Positions 10,401 through 22,900 are shown, counted from the stretch's first letter. The stretch is DNA of 64,000 nt from Tribonema minus (GCA_017506865.1 JAFCMP010000334.1:186001-250000); one strand, 5' to 3'. Numbers and translations: made by a program. Notes: generated from the letters alone by a model not told the origin.

Positions 10401-11978
10401 AGCAGTACATACCTCTGAGTCGAAAAGCTACAACAAGAACGCTTGCAGATCCTTTGACTGCAATATAGCTCAGCCTACCCACGCCTCCGCACCACTCCTT
10501 GGTGTGCATGTCGAGGGCCACACCCGCAAAAGCAGAACTCAAGAAGAGTGCTTTGCAGATCATCTGGTTGCAACGCAGCTGAGCTCACCTACGCCACCGT
10601 ACCACTACTTGGCGTGCATGTCGAGGGCCACACTTGCAAAAGCAGACCTCAACAAATTTTTTTGCAGATCATGATTGCAAAATAGCTCAACTCACCTACG
10701 CCACCGTACCACTCCTTGGCGTGCATGTCGAGGGCCACACTTGCAAAATACAGAGCTCAACAAGAGCGCTTGCAGATCATATGATCGCTGCATGGCTCAG
10801 CTCACCCACGCCGCCGCACGACTCCTTGGTGTTCATGTCAAAGGCCACACTCGCAAAAGCAGAATTAACCAGAGTGCTTGTGAATGAGATGACTGCAGCA
10901 ACGCTCAGTCACCTACCAGAACGTCAAAACAAGAGTACAGAGCATATGATTGCAACATGGCTTAGCTCACCTACGCCGCCGTACCACTCCTTGGTGATCA
11001 TGTCGAGGGCGTCGAATGTCATGTGCCACCGCCGCGGCCGCTGCAGGCACCAGCGCACGGTGGCGTGGAACGGCTCGCCGACGGCGATGCTGGTAGGCAG
11101 GCACATGACCTGCGACGGCATACGTGCAACATGGCAACGAGAACAGAATATTTCTCAGCAACAGTGCACCTCATCTAGCATAGGACGCATCTCAAGAAAG
11201 CTGCAAAGCCAAAGCCAGCAGTGTGCGTGTGCGTTGGTGTTGCGGTCATTTGCCTGGGTGAAACTGTGGTGAAAAGTGGGTTTGAACCAAATTCGAAGTC
11301 AGTCGGATGTCTGACATGCTCTTGTGCACCTTCTTTCACCATTGGAGCTGCAGAAGCCGGCGATACGTGCTCAATGGCGTGCCCTCAGGCTCCACAGAAA
11401 CCTACTAAATAGTAGCTCACGTGTCGAGTATAGTCCAACCGGATAGCCACTTTTGTGACTGAATGCCTTCGACACCATATGAGCAATGCGTCAGCTGCCA
11501 CGGCAGTCATATGTGATGTATGTATTGAAGCAAAAAACTGTTGCACAGCACTGCCCGACGCGGGATGCTGGATACCAACGTGTGGTGAAGGTCGAGAGAG
11601 GTAAAGTCACCGGAATCCATGTCACAGCCGCCCAATTGCAAGTTGGATCGCTGTGCAGCTAAAACATAACAAGACTCAGGGAGGTGAAAGCTTCAGCAAT
11701 ATTGTGGTAACCATGATAGAGCACAGCATTGCATCATGATGCGGGCAAAATCACCGATGTCGCGCACGGACCTCAAAACAGCTTCCAGGCTTCACACCAG
11801 GTGGCGGAATCGGCTGCCTGCACATCTCGTTCGCCGGCGCCGCGTCCATCACGGGGGCTTCTGCAGGCTCTGCGCCACCCCCTGCAGCAGCAGCTGGCAT
11901 CTTCTTTGGCGGCACCGGAGGGGCACCTGTGTGCACAGGCAGCCCCACTGCTAGCAGCAGCATCAATACGGCCCGCAT
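4413..11978 (-). CDS. Gene A: secreted two-module beta-sandwich-like protein, 7 exons, about 404 aa
   Basis: Family not recognised. Exons (minus): 11978-11772, 11109-10971, 9609-9494, 8580-8419, 7365-7213, 5751-5575, 4673-4413; phases 0,1,0,0,0,0; 1215 nt in total. Exon 1 encodes a signal peptide (MRAVLMLLLAVGLPVHTG) and a Pro/Ala-rich linker. Two repeated modules follow. Each opens with a G-E-P-[FW] strand (VGEPFHATVRWCLQ; PGEPWQVAVLTHL) and ends in a W/Y-rich strand (DVMWKFFIA; TTPYIAALLVPAG). TKEWYGG-like and LHVNLQIG blocks suggest Ig-like or cell-wall-associated modules (inference). Exon 7 ends in a Ser/Gly/Asp low-complexity tail. The start is the ATG before the hydrophobic segment. Every exon has the same phase as in gene B, which makes the model strong even without a known function. 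Introns carry retroelement insertions and exon-edge repeats. Confidence 0.82.
4906..4931. repeat. Small perfect hairpin
   Basis: CCTGTACGAC at 4906-4915 pairs with GTCGTACAGG at 4922-4931 across a 6-nt loop, and GTCGTACAGG recurs just after. The same CCTGTACGAC word occurs in the larger inverted repeat at 21077-21136, so both may derive from one fold-back family. It lies in gene A intron 6. Confidence 0.6.
4984..5032. repeat. 25-bp tandem duplication
   Basis: Two back-to-back copies of a unit beginning ACTAAAGCCGGCCCCAAAGC, in gene A intron 6. The copies are almost identical, so the duplication is probably recent. Confidence 0.8.
5491..5567 (+). mobile_element. Solo 3' end of a non-LTR retroelement in gene A intron 6
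   Basis: The segment from the TGTAGATTC word to ATGAAAAGTAC resembles the 3' tail of the truncated element ending at 7004: TGTAGATTC, a TAGC..GATGCCA-type stretch, CTGG, TTCTCGC, CTGAGCGAG and an A-rich end. It stops at GTAC, which belongs to the exon-6 donor GTGAGTAC on the opposite strand. This appears to be a very short 5'-truncated or decayed insertion. Confidence 0.6.
5998..6010. repeat. Target-site duplication, left copy
   Basis: AGTACAAGTGTGA here is repeated exactly at 7005-7017, directly after the A-rich 3' end of the retroelement. Confidence 0.85.
6011..6897 (+). pseudogene. Retroelement ORF fragment: CCHC zinc finger and restriction-like endonuclease
   Basis: Open to the stop at 6895-6897; the frame also runs upstream into flanking DNA from 5917, which is not element sequence. 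Residues just after the truncation (ARFRSQRHMHSIGMAFLNEP) align with the region before the zinc finger of the complete ORF at 15125-19060. Then come CKLCGKSPGGTLHARLC (C-x2-C-x8-H-x3-C), RRMDIVLP and PLMVDVTCFEA, which fit the PD-(D/E)xK core of R2/NeSL/CRE-type endonucleases, and a C-terminal helical region. The reverse transcriptase domain is missing, so this is a dead 5'-truncated copy. Confidence 0.8.
6011..7004 (+). mobile_element. 5'-truncated non-LTR retrotransposon with 13-bp target duplication
   Basis: About 1 kb element inserted in gene A intron 5 on the strand opposite to the gene. It contains only the C-terminal part of the element ORF, a short 3' UTR and a 3' end AATTAATAAAA without a long poly(A). 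Exact 13-bp direct repeats (AGTACAAGTGTGA) flank it. The 3' 364 bp is almost identical to the copy at 25781-26144, so both insertions are recent and from one active family. Confidence 0.85.
7005..7017. repeat. Target-site duplication, right copy
   Basis: AGTACAAGTGTGA, identical to 5998-6010. Confidence 0.85.
8420..8790 (-). repeat. Duplicated acceptor edge of gene A exon 4
   Basis: The exon-4 acceptor (boundary 8580/8581, CCCCCGCAG then CCC) and the preceding intron are repeated about 137 bp upstream in the transcript at boundary 8717/8718 (CCCCCGCAG then CCC again). Shared intron words include GCTGTCCTCC-like and AGCGCAGCAGC. Long C-runs lie in the copy. Confidence 0.7.
9480..9790 (-). repeat. 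Duplicated acceptor edge of gene A exon 3
   Basis: The first roughly 45 bp of exon 3 (boundary 9609/9610) plus upstream intron recur with boundary 9738/9739. The copy still reads CYTPEGEWQCGEHTF-like codons after CCCGCAG. Period 129 bp. Both acceptors follow an alternating TACGTATGCATAC stretch. The paralogous exon of gene B shows the same arrangement. Confidence 0.85.
10371..10990 (-). repeat. Five-unit array of gene A exon-2 donor edges
   Basis: The end of exon 2 (real boundary 10971/10970; LDMITKEWYGGVG then GTGAGC) recurs at boundaries 10806, 10696, 10589 and 10479, with spacings of 165, 110, 107 and 110 bp. Each copy retains about 45-55 bp of exon and a GTGAG or GTAGG donor followed by common intron sequence (TGCAATCATATGATCTG-like). 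Decay is visible away from the exon, and a still weaker trace lies near 10371. Confidence 0.88.
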
Positions 11979-13690
11979 GATCACTTCACAGGCCCTGCAA
12001 CGGGGCCGCAGAAGTGATTGTCACGCTGCAGAGGATCTGAATACGGCGTCTGCACAAGCTTGCTTTGCACTGAGCAAGGTACATTCCAGTTCGGAGGTTG
12101 CCGCTGGCGATCTGGGCTCAGTTGGTTGCCGCTCAACGGTGGCCCAGTGCAGGTGTGAGCCCCGGGACACGCCGAGGATGCGGAGCCCGGCAGCAACCAT
12201 CGGGTAGGCTGACATCATTGGCGAGAGCCGGAGCTGCTCTGTCGGTCGTTTGAGCTCATCTCGAACTTCATCTTGACCTCAATCTCGAACTTCAACTTGA
12301 ACTCTAAAGTTCACTGCGTTTTTTTAATTGTTTTGCAAATGCACTTCATACTTGTCTCATCACCCCCACCATGACACTATTCTGCACCATACGTTTGCAA
12401 AGTAGACTACCTCCGACTCCGACGTACGTGGCAGCACGCTGTCCCCTCATGTCATTGCCAGAACGGCAGCACTGCTACAGAGATGCCTGCTGCCCACAAT
12501 GGGCACACCTGCGTTCCAGACAAGCTCATCGTGTATACACATCTGGTGATGTATTGTGCGACCCATGAAGATGATGCAATCAAAATTGGGAAATCATTTC
12601 TGCTTGGCGAACAGGGAAGCATCAGTAGTGGCCATGCTAGGTTTCTGACTCATTCGCTGAGCACCGCTTTCACTTGAGAATTCTGATGCCTAACATGAGG
12701 TTATAGAGGGCACAAGTGCATGACGCCTAGGAAAACCACTGTTTTTCTGGTGCTGCCCAGCTTGCCAAATCTGCAGCTTTGCAAAAGCGCCAGCTGTGCT
12801 CAATGAACAATATGTGTGCAAGTACTACATGATGGTGCTCCTAGACTTGTATGTATCCATGAACATCCTAAGGGAGGCGTTTGGTTCCTTGTTCTAGAAA
12901 TTACGTCACATCAAAGTTTTCGGCAATTTTGGCACAAAATGGAGCCAAAAACCAGGAACCAGCAGGGGCGCAGAGGAGGGGGAAGGCGATGGTTCGGGCG
13001 TACAGTCACACGCAGCACAGTCTCAGCCGGACGCAGACATGCAGCAATCAGCAGACCAACGTAGCCCCAAGGTGGCACGTGGGGCTTGCAGCTGCTAGCC
13101 CAGGCAGAGATCGATTTGCAAAACCTAGCCTGCCGACTGTGGTACTCGCTGCACGTCTCAAATCACATTTTAATTGCATGTAATGAAAAAGTTTGTGAGC
13201 GGAAGCAGTGTCATATGCCTGTGGCGCCAGCCTTCCGGTGCCAGGCTATTGCAACGAGCCCTACAACAGCTCAACAATCATCACTTAAATGACAAGACAC
13301 ACAGAATGGGAGCATGCACAAACACCATGCGCGAGTGCTTTAGCCATTTTCTAATTGATGATCGGCGTACAAAGGTCTAATATTGAAGTGCGTCATGATG
13401 CTTTGCCGAAGGCAGCAGTATGCAGCTGCTGTCAGTGCGCCAACCCCCCCCTATGCCTCAAACCCCCCAGGGCGCCAAACCCCCCTGATACCACTGGTAT
13501 TCCACAAACGTACTGAGATGCTTATCAACCTACAGCTGATGTTACACTTCTACTTGAAGCTAATGTCATACTTATAACTGTACACCACATCTGGCACGTC
13601 ACAGGATGCTGCTAGCTCAGCCACCACCAGTATCAGTGCCAGCAACACCTAATGTCATTCAGCAGACGCTGCCAATGTAACGATTGCTGC
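11979..13690. other. Intergenic region between paralogues A and B
   Basis: About 1.7 kb between the gene A start and the gene B 3' duplication. It must hold the gene A promoter and the gene B 3' UTR. Seen here: an ACTTCAA/TTGAAGT-rich patch at about 12255-12310, a T-rich patch at about 12320, and CCCCCC clusters at about 13440-13490. The exon-free stretch 12660-13400 has only short open frames without recognisable features. Confidence 0.4.
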
Positions 13691-13990
13691 TGAGCTGTGC
13701 GTGATGCTTCTGCGCTTCAAAATCTGATGCAGCCAAGACTGTCATCGCCGCCATCACCGCCGACGCCGATGCCGCTGCCATTATTGCAGCCACTGCCGCT
13801 GTTGCTGCCGTCGTCGCTGACGCTGCCATAATTATGGCCTGGCAGCACCACTTGGATGTCATGCACCAGATGCTGCTAAAAACTGCTGTTGAGTTTCGTG
13901 TGATGCTGCTGCGCTTCAAAATCTGATGCAGCCAAGACTGTCATCGCCGCCATCACCGCCGACGCCACTGCCGCTGCCAACGTTGCAGCC
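13691..13990 (-). repeat. Tandem duplication of the gene B 3' coding end
   Basis: About 80 bp spanning the last codons and stop of gene B (13900-13980) is repeated nearly perfectly at 13701-13790, period close to 200 bp. Both copies contain the stop codon. It is the same kind of edge duplication as at the splice sites, but at the end of the reading frame. Confidence 0.8.
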
Positions 13991-16900
13991 GCTGCCGCTA
14001 TTGCTGCCGCCATTGCTGTCGCTGCCACGACTAGGGCCATCACTAACCGAGACGTCGCAGAATTGCAGGTTCAGAAAGTACTCGCGTTCGAGTATGGGCC
14101 AGCCACCCTGCGCAGCAACAGGCGCAATGGCAGAACAAACTTCAAGTTGAGCAGCATCTGATACGGTTGATAGAATCGCATTGCAAGGCATTGGGCATTC
14201 CAGTTTTGGCACTTGTGTGTGCCAAAGGCGTCATTGGGAGAATCAATATCGAATTGCGCAAGTTATGCCGTACGCACGTGACTTGCTAGACCATATATGA
14301 TAAGACAGGGTGTGCACCGTGCTTCAGAGCAAGAGTTGCTGGTTGGGTTTAATACTGAAAACATCTGGATTTCAGAACAGCGTCTCTGACTCTATACTGC
14401 ATTCAGTCACCACAGACACACTGTCATCGGAGAAATGTGATGAATCAGGCTGCATACTTCAGATTATTAAGTGACGGAAACTGTCTGCAACGTGCCCAGT
14501 GCAGGCTGCTTGCCCAGGCCTGACGCAGTCTCTGCATGCAGTTCAGATGCAGTATCACTCCACAGATGCTGGTGCTGTACTACAGCAGCTTTTGCGCCTG
14601 TGCGAACAAGTCCTAAGTAGTCCCTCACAGCGGTACTGCGCAGACGTGAAAACACCATAAGTGTAATGGAATACCATATTATGAGCTGGCGGAGGACACA
14701 GACGGAATTCATTTGCCCGACGACGCGTCCGGGGTGGACGGGCTCGTTGATGCCATCTGGACGGCCAGCAACTGGGGGCTGGCCGTCCAGATGAGATCAA
14801 CAAGAGTTCATGCAGCCACGCGTCGTCGGTCAAGTAAAAGTCGCTGGCGCCCTCCGCCAGCTCACACCCTTCTCACGTTCGGGCGGTGCCGCTGTGAGGC
14901 GCCGCCCCGGGACGTGGACGCACCGGTACAATGACAGCTATTACAACGACAGCTGTAGTACAGTAGCAGCGGCAACTGCGGACTAGCTACTGCATATGAA
15001 CTGAGTGCAGAGACTGCGTCGGTCCATCGCAAGCAGCAGTCTGTACGTATGGACTTGTATTTATAAAGGCCCAAGGGAGGCCGGGTTGCCTATGCAATCG
15101 AAAAGCTTGCGTCAACGCAGCAGCCTAGTCTGCGCTGTGCCCTAGGAGTTTGGATACCGGCGCCGCAACACAGCCCAGCATTCGCGCTCCACGTGTGTAT
15201 GCCATGACGCGCTCCGCCAACTCCCGCGCCAGCGATATGCTCAGCTCAATGTGGATCTGACGCTTAGCTAACCCGGCCTTGCGTAACACATCTGCCTTCC
15301 CCCCCCCTGAGCACAGTGCTGAGTGCATTGCCAACTCCTTAACAAAAAGGCTTGTCTGCTTGCCCAGCCGTCCGTACGACTCCTGCACGAATGGCACAAA
15401 AGCCCAAGATGACGTCAAGGTGCCGGTGTGGTGCTTGACCTTCGCGTCCTCCCCCACCCCAGCAGCATAGCCGTCCGTGTTCGAGGCATTTGTTTTGCCT
15501 GTCAGGTACGAGCTCGCTGTGGGTGCGCGCACACTTGTGTCTAGCACTATTCCCTTGTTACGGTATGCACTGCTAAAGTGCAGACACCCTGGGTCAATGA
15601 CTGTGTCCGCCCGATACCCCGGTACCTTGAAGACGCTAGCGTCCTCATTGCGGACAATAGAGACATGGTGCTGTCTCAAGATGCGCTGTAGGCACCGCTT
15701 TTGGGCAGTGTGTGTCGCGTTGTGCCCCCGTATGTGCTGGCTGGGGCAGCTGATCGCATGCGTGGAGGTGGGGCTCACGTCACTGCACCGCCATGGGCAC
15801 ACCTCGCCCTGTATGCCCCACCCGTCTATAAAGATCGCAACCATAATCATCGTGGCTGCTGCCATACTGGACATGGGCGCCGCACCCGGGCGGTCATTGG
15901 CAGCGGGTGGCACGCTCATCCACGCCATTGCCCCGGACGCACGCTGGCTGCGCAGCTGCGCCAGGACCCGCGCGCTAGCCTGTTGGCGGCGGCGGCTGGT
16001 GTCACGCAAGTCACCAATAAGTGTAGCCTGCGTCGGCTTGCCCACGGCACCAGCCGAGGCAGCCTCTAGGTCCTCCACCAGGCAGTCCTCGTATTGACGT
16101 CGAAGAACATTTGAAAGGCCGGCTTGTAGTCCGTGCGTGAAGTGACCGCGCCGGCGGCGGGGCACTACCTTTCTGCAGATCTCGTCAGCATAGGCCTCCC
16201 AGTCGTCGTCGTCGTCCTCCTGCCCGCCGCTGCAGCTGCTTTCTTCCGCGCTAGTTTGTGTTTTAGCGGGCGTGGAAGAGGCAGCCGCGGCAGCGGCTTG
16301 AGGGCCAGGTACGGTCGCCGCCGCAGCGGCCGCCTCGGCGCCAGGCACAATGCCGTGGGTGTGTGGGGCTGGCTCAGTGGTCCCCGTCTCCGTGACGGCA
16401 GTTGCGGCGTAGATCGCTTGCACCGCAGTGGGGAGCGTCGACGCTGCGGCCGTTGTATCCGCTGCCCACCGTAGCAACGATGCTGGGAGCTGCTCGGCCA
16501 CAGCTGTGCGTGATTTTTCGCCGCCATCAGCTGTCAGCGCTCGCGTAGAGCGTCGCACGGCCTCGATGATTGGCGGCAGTCCCTGGTCCTCGCGTATTGC
16601 GCATGAGTGCTGCGCGAACCAGGTGACTGCGCCGTGTTCGTCAGTGCCGAGCCTCAGGGCCCCTGCTGCCACAGTGGCATGAATTATTGCAGGCCGCAGT
16701 GTTGTGCATGCCTGGGCCGTGTATGCGGCTGGTGCCAGTAGCCCCAAAAGCGGCATGCCCAGACCGCCTCGTCGCTCCGGCAACCGTGACGCCCGCAGTG
16801 GCACTGCGATGTCCGTGAGTTCTGGCGGGCCCAAGCGCGGCAATACCAGCACGCTGCCACTGCTGGCTACCTCATTGTCACCAGCAGTGCAGGCGGCCAG

Positions 16901-19900
16901 CAGGTGTGACTTCATGACTGCCGCGGTAGCGCAGCCGTGCAGGTGCAGCATGCGTTCAAGCGTCCATGCACAGAACCCGTCAAATGCGTGCAGCCATGTC
17001 TCACTCAAAGCCGTGTCAACGACCCGAGCTAAGAAGCCCATGCGCTTTGTCAGTGACCTGCGCAGAATGAATTGTGCTGCCTGTAGGTGATGCCGCGCCA
17101 TCCCAGCTAGCTGCCACGACAATCGCCATGTCCCTGCGTCAACAAGATGCTTGCTCATGGCAGCATGCACATAGGCTGGGTGCCCTACCGGTACCCCGAC
17201 CGACGTAAAGCCCTGACTGGATTCTGGCATGGTGGCGTCCACAAACGGTATGTCAAGGGCGCGCAGGCGTGCTCTGGCCGCTTCATCAAACACTGTGCCG
17301 CGCATGGCAATGGCCAGCGACTTGTCTGGTCGAACGCGTAGGCCCCCTGCCGCAAGCCGACGGATCACCTCTGCCACCCCAGCGGCCGCTGCATCGTCGA
17401 AGTAGGCAGCTTGCAGCACGTTGAGGTCATCCAGGAAAGCGCAGTGCGGGGCTGGCGGTTCCGCTGTGCTGTGGCCGTAGGCCGGCATACTGCCGGGCGT
17501 CGCACTCACTCCATCAGGGTAGAAGAGTAGGAATGCCGCTGCCACTGCAAAGTACAGCGGCCCTAGAGGGTCCCCTTGCTGGCACCCTAGGTGGGAGCAG
17601 ATAATGCGAGCTTCACCGTTCACCTCCACTCGCATCTCTGGGGCAGTGTCACCACAGTATACGGACTCAAAGTGCGGGAGCAGCTCCGGACAGAAGAGCA
17701 TAAGTCCCCGCACAATGGCGGCGCGATCCACACTGTTAAATGCGTTCTCACAGTCCAGCTGGATTGTGGTGCCATACAGCTCGTGCCACACGCGCGCGCG
17801 CGCTGCCACATGCTCGACGCCAGACCGGTATCCTACGCCAAACTGCGACATGGAGGCCAGCAGCCCCGATATTTTGCCCTTGACACCCCGTGCCGCTGTG
17901 GACCCGAGGAGTCTGCGCCAGACACTGGAGCAGGCGATCGGACGCCGCTTCTGTTCTATGCCTGAGAGGGCCGCGGCGCGGAGAAGCCGTTGCGATTGCT
18001 CCGGCAGCAGTTCGGGCTCAACAAGCAGCGTCGTGAACACCTTGGCCAGGTGATGGGCGAATGCCGGTTCCATCACATCCGATTCTGAATCACCAGCTAG
18101 TCCTGGCGAGGCACTGCCCACGGGGCGGGTGGCTGCTTTCACTGGTGCACCAGGCCCAGCGGCCATCAAGAGGTGTTCATAGCGTAGGCCGTCCAGCCCT
18201 CCTGCCTTCCCCGCCCCTGCTGCGGACAAGGTCGACAGTATGTCTGTCGCCTCCACCTCGAGGCGCCGTCCGGCTGCGCTGGCAGCATCCTCAGGCCTAT
18301 CGCTGCGATCATGCGCCTGACCCGATTCGAAGACGGGACTGCCGCTGCCAGCGGGCCCGGCGGTCGTTGCCACCCCTGCGCCGTGCAAGCAGTGCCGCCG
18401 GGCGTCGCGTACCAGGCCGCGCACTTGCTCCATTGGCGTATCGACTACCCCGGGCCGGGTGCCAGTTTCAGGGTGCTTTGCTGCCAGCACCTGTGCCGTG
18501 ACCTCGTCTGCTGGGGCGCATGCTTCACGCGCCTCTAGTCGTGCGGCAGCCAGGCCTACCCCCCGTCGCTTGCCTGAGAGGGCAGCGCATGCTGTTTGCT
18601 GCCTGGAGTCAGCCTCCGTCCAGTCGGCATCGAAGTTCGTTTGTGCCGACGCCGTAGCTGCGTTGTTTGGTTTGGGGGCCCGCAGCGCCGCTGCTGCTGA
18701 CAGCGTCTTTCTCAGTAGCTCCGCAAAGTCGCCAGACAGCAACGCTGCCAGCCGGGCCGCAGGCGGCATACCGGTTCCCTCCGGTTGCCTACCAAAGGCC
18801 ATTGCTGCTAGCAGGTGCAGCAGCCTGTAGCCGCGCTGCACTAGAGTCTGAGAAACCTGATGAGCAAACGCCCCGGCACCATGGTGGAGGCGCACCCGTG
18901 CCGCCTCACGTGCACTGTCTGTGGCGTCCGCCAGTAGTCGTGTGGCGTGCTCCACTAGCCGTGCCCACTGGGTGCACTGCAGCTGAGTGCGGAAGGGGTT
19001 GGCAGTCGTGGTGAACCGTAGCAGCAGTAGATCCGCCTCATTGGTCTGGTCTGCGAACATTCAAATGAAGTGGCTTCCCCATTTCTACCGAACAAGGAGG
19101 TGTCTGGGGCAGCACGACGTGTGAGCGATGCAAGTGTGCACATCTGCTACCACTGACTGAGTACCAAATAGTTGTGAATGAGGCAGCATTCTAGTTGCAT
19201 CCTGGTAAATTGTGCATAAGCGCCAGAAAGATGGGCACATCAGGCGGTCCTATGCGCGTGGGCCCACAGGCCTGCGCGATCTGTCCGTTCGCAAGGCGCC
19301 AAATAGGACACAATGGTACTACTTGAAGTTTTGTGATGTGAAGGTAGTCGAAGTGACATACATGCAACAGGCAAGCGTGCATGAGGTCGTAGCACAGCCA
19401 GCGCCAGTGTAATGAGCCATGGCGCAGGACATCAGTGATACGGTGGCCGTATTCACAATGATTGCTCTCGTACAATGAACCGAAAATCAAGAAAACTCCA
19501 TCACATTTGTTCATGTCTGGAAAGATCACAAAAGCAGCAAACGCGTGCGTGCGCTCACAGACTTTAATTTGTGCTGCGCAAATGGGGTCGCGCGTGCACA
19601 GGCATTGGCTGCATGCACATAAGTTCAAGCCACGAGTCCCGAGTCCCAAATCAAGCGCACGCAACGGTATTGCGGGATCGAACATGGACCCAGCGGGCAC
19701 CAGGAATGCTGTGAGTATTTTACTCAAGAACGATGTTCGATCTGCACGCATAAATATAAATACAGTTTAGGCATTTTCTATATACAAGCTCAGTCGCGGG
19801 CCTCTCCTGGGGCCTTCGCGAGTCACGAGTCCCGAGTCGAGTGCACGCAGCGGTATTGAGGGATCAAACGTGGAGCCTGCGGGCACCAGGAATGCTGTGA

Positions 19901-22900
19901 GGTAGGGCGTGCTGTACCCAACAAGCATTGCCGTTGCTCTTCCGGTGAATCGCGCGAGGTGACGCGACCAGATGGCGTCCACATCGCGTGGGATACCAAA
20001 CTCCACAGATTCGGCGACAAAGATGTCCTGCGGCGGGGGCATTTGGCGCAGCGAGTTGAAGTGTCATCACATTGCTCAAAGGACTTCCGGGTACTTCAAG
20101 TTGCGCGCCAGAGAGTGTGTCAGTGTACATACAGCGGGTGGGCAGGTAAGGTTGGCTGATGCGCAGGGGGAGGGGCTATATGGGGGTGGCCTTTAGGGTG
20201 ATTGAGCGCCACGCACTGCATTTTCAGACAAGCCAACGGACTCTCTGGTATTCAATTGGTCGTCTGCTTTGAAGCGCCCTCGTCAAGAATCAATACAAGT
20301 ACATGACTTCAACTGTATTGATCTCTTAAAAACATGCTGCTAAACGGTGGGTGGCACACACTAACCAAACGCACTCAACTGCCATTCATACATGCTTCAA
20401 GAAGGGATCAGCTACCACAGCTCACATGCACAGCCCTTCAATGCTTCTAGTGTGATCGGTGTTCCAACGGTTGTGCTTGCTTCACCAAATAGTGGCGCTT
20501 GCTTGATGCAAGCACCACATTGAAACCCAACATAATATAGTCATTTGTGAACGTTCAAAGTCCTTCAGGCGTGCATCAATTTTCATTCCAACAAACTGCA
20601 AAGCAGCATGCGCGCGCACTTTATTATTGGTGTACCCTGAGGCCTACGATTCTCCTGTATTATCTTCATGTACATCGAATTCGCTTCACGCGCTCATGAA
20701 ATTGAAGTTGTATTTTTTTTGATAATTCTTGAGGGTGCGAGATAGGAAAGTGTACCCATCAACACCCTTTGGTAGACGCTCTGAACTGTGGTCCATGAAT
20801 GCAGCGTACGTCAGCTGTGCGCATGACACAGTATGATAATAGCGTATACAAGGGTGATATGCAGCATCATGCTGCGTACATGCACATGCCTGTTTTGATT
20901 ACATCAACGAGGTCACTGCAGGGAGCACGTAGCAGCGCCGTTCCAAACAAACCTTCACGGCGGCCTGAATCCAGCAGCCAGCGCTAACTCCGCTGGGTAC
21001 ACAGTTGGCGGTTGAATTGCACAGTTTGCTTGACACATGTTTCAGGGACCTGTTTGTGTGCAAGACCTGCCGTAACTGTGCGCCCAGGTGGTCAATGCAA
21101 CACATTTCGACCTGTACGACACCACCTGGGCGCACATAACTCTTAAGGTCATAGTGAGGAGACAGCATCACGTAAGCGGCCGTGGCTCCACCGTGACTGC
21201 TGCTAAAGCATATCCGAACTGCGTCAATTGTTTCCAAGACGGGACAAGTGTGCCTCACGGCTGGGCAACTCTAAGTAGGGTTTGGTGGTGGGGTGTTGGT
21301 GGTAGCGTGAAGAGGAGGAAGCCTGTTTGCTTTTGCGTCTCTCTGGGGAGAAGGAGTGCTGCTGCATCAAGTGCATTCCGAAATGTGTGGGCTCTTCGCG
21401 CCCCACTTGACTAGCGAATTAATAACGGTACAAACATTCCAGTATTCATTGAAGGCTAACCATCCCTTGTCTTCTTGATTCGTTTTTCATTTATTGAAGG
21501 CATTTGTGGCTGACCACACCTAGCGCTCTTCGATCTTTTGATTCGTTTCCATTCATCGTGGATGCCGCACTCACATCAGGGCCCAAGTATTTATCAGGCC
21601 CCGTGCCAATGTGCAGATTCACGTGTAGATCGGCCGCCGGCGCGCTCAGCAGATGCGTGAAGACGGCCACAAAGAAGGGCTCCCCCGGCTGTATGCAGTA
21701 GGGAGTATACGGGAAGTCGATGCCATCCTGCCGCCGCAAACGCCAAATGCATGGACATTCGTTACGTCATGACGTCAGATGTAAACTTCAGTAGGAAGTA
21801 GTGGATACCAAAGTGACAATAGACGAGGGCGCTGCTCACCCGGGGAAGGGGTGTTAAGTGTGCCAGTGGTGTCTCGGGGAATGGCAAGGGTCGCCGTAGC
21901 AGCCATGTTCACATGAACGTGGATGCCGTGACAAGATGACACCAAGAAAGGGCCACAATCAATGACACAAGCACCATACCAGAGTTGTGGGTAGTTTTGA
22001 CCTGGAGATGCTGTGTAGTCACTGGTGCCGCAACATGCATTGACAGCATGTTCACTTGTACGACGTACGTGAACAACATGACTTCCTGGCGGTCTCCTCA
22101 AGAGATGCAGCCCCAGACTGGGACATAGAAACATAAAGAAAGCGGGGGCGTGCGGCGTGCAGCGCAATTCACAGGGGTAAATGCCACTAACCTGGCCACA
22201 TGCACTGATTGTTCACCCTGTCGAATAACAATTAGGGTTGGCAAAGTGCGTATATTTGGATTTTACATACCCGTATATATACGTACTTTTGGCGTATAAT
22301 ACGTATATACTGCGTACATTAGCGTATCTGACAAAGCCAAATCTCGCTACGGCGACTTTCCGTCTTTGGATTTCTGTGAAACCAGGTGCATTCGAACGGG
22401 CTCAGGCTGCTGATTACAGACATGCAGACACTAGAAAAATTTGCCTGCATAAATTGATATCAGAGCAACACTTGAAGTATGGGATTTTCTTGAAGTTGGC
22501 TGAAATGCCAAAAGAAGCTTGGTTACGGCCTGAGTGTGCCGACCGCATGGTGCCGCTGAAAAGCCGCACCTCGCCAGAGGCCAGCGTGCGCTCTGTCAGC
22601 ATGGGCAGCGACTCCCTTCCCATCGTCCACTTCCACATCAGCGACAGAACAAGCCGTGAAGGCTCGTGCAGGCTCTGCTGCCCAGGTGCGAAGCTGCCTG
22701 AGCCACTGAATTGTCAAGTGCAGGCTGTGCTGGCGCCTCCTGTGGCTTAAGACCACCGCTCAGCCCTGCCTTTCCGCTTCTGGCCCCCAGGTAGCCCTAG
22801 CCACCTTACCCTTGGCATGCGCTGGGCCACGGGCGACGCTCGTGAGCGCCACAGCGGTGCAAAAGCGTATACGCGAATATACGCCCCGTTTCGGCGTCTA

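Noticed and set aside
10371..10990. Regularly spaced repeats that could suggest a CRISPR array
   Set aside because: Units of about 110 bp contain an exon end and donor site, spacers are also repetitive, and the genome is eukaryotic.
22238..22750. 170-codon frame inside the hAT element as a transposase
   Set aside because: No RNase-H-like catalytic motif, BED finger or hAT dimerisation motif is visible.
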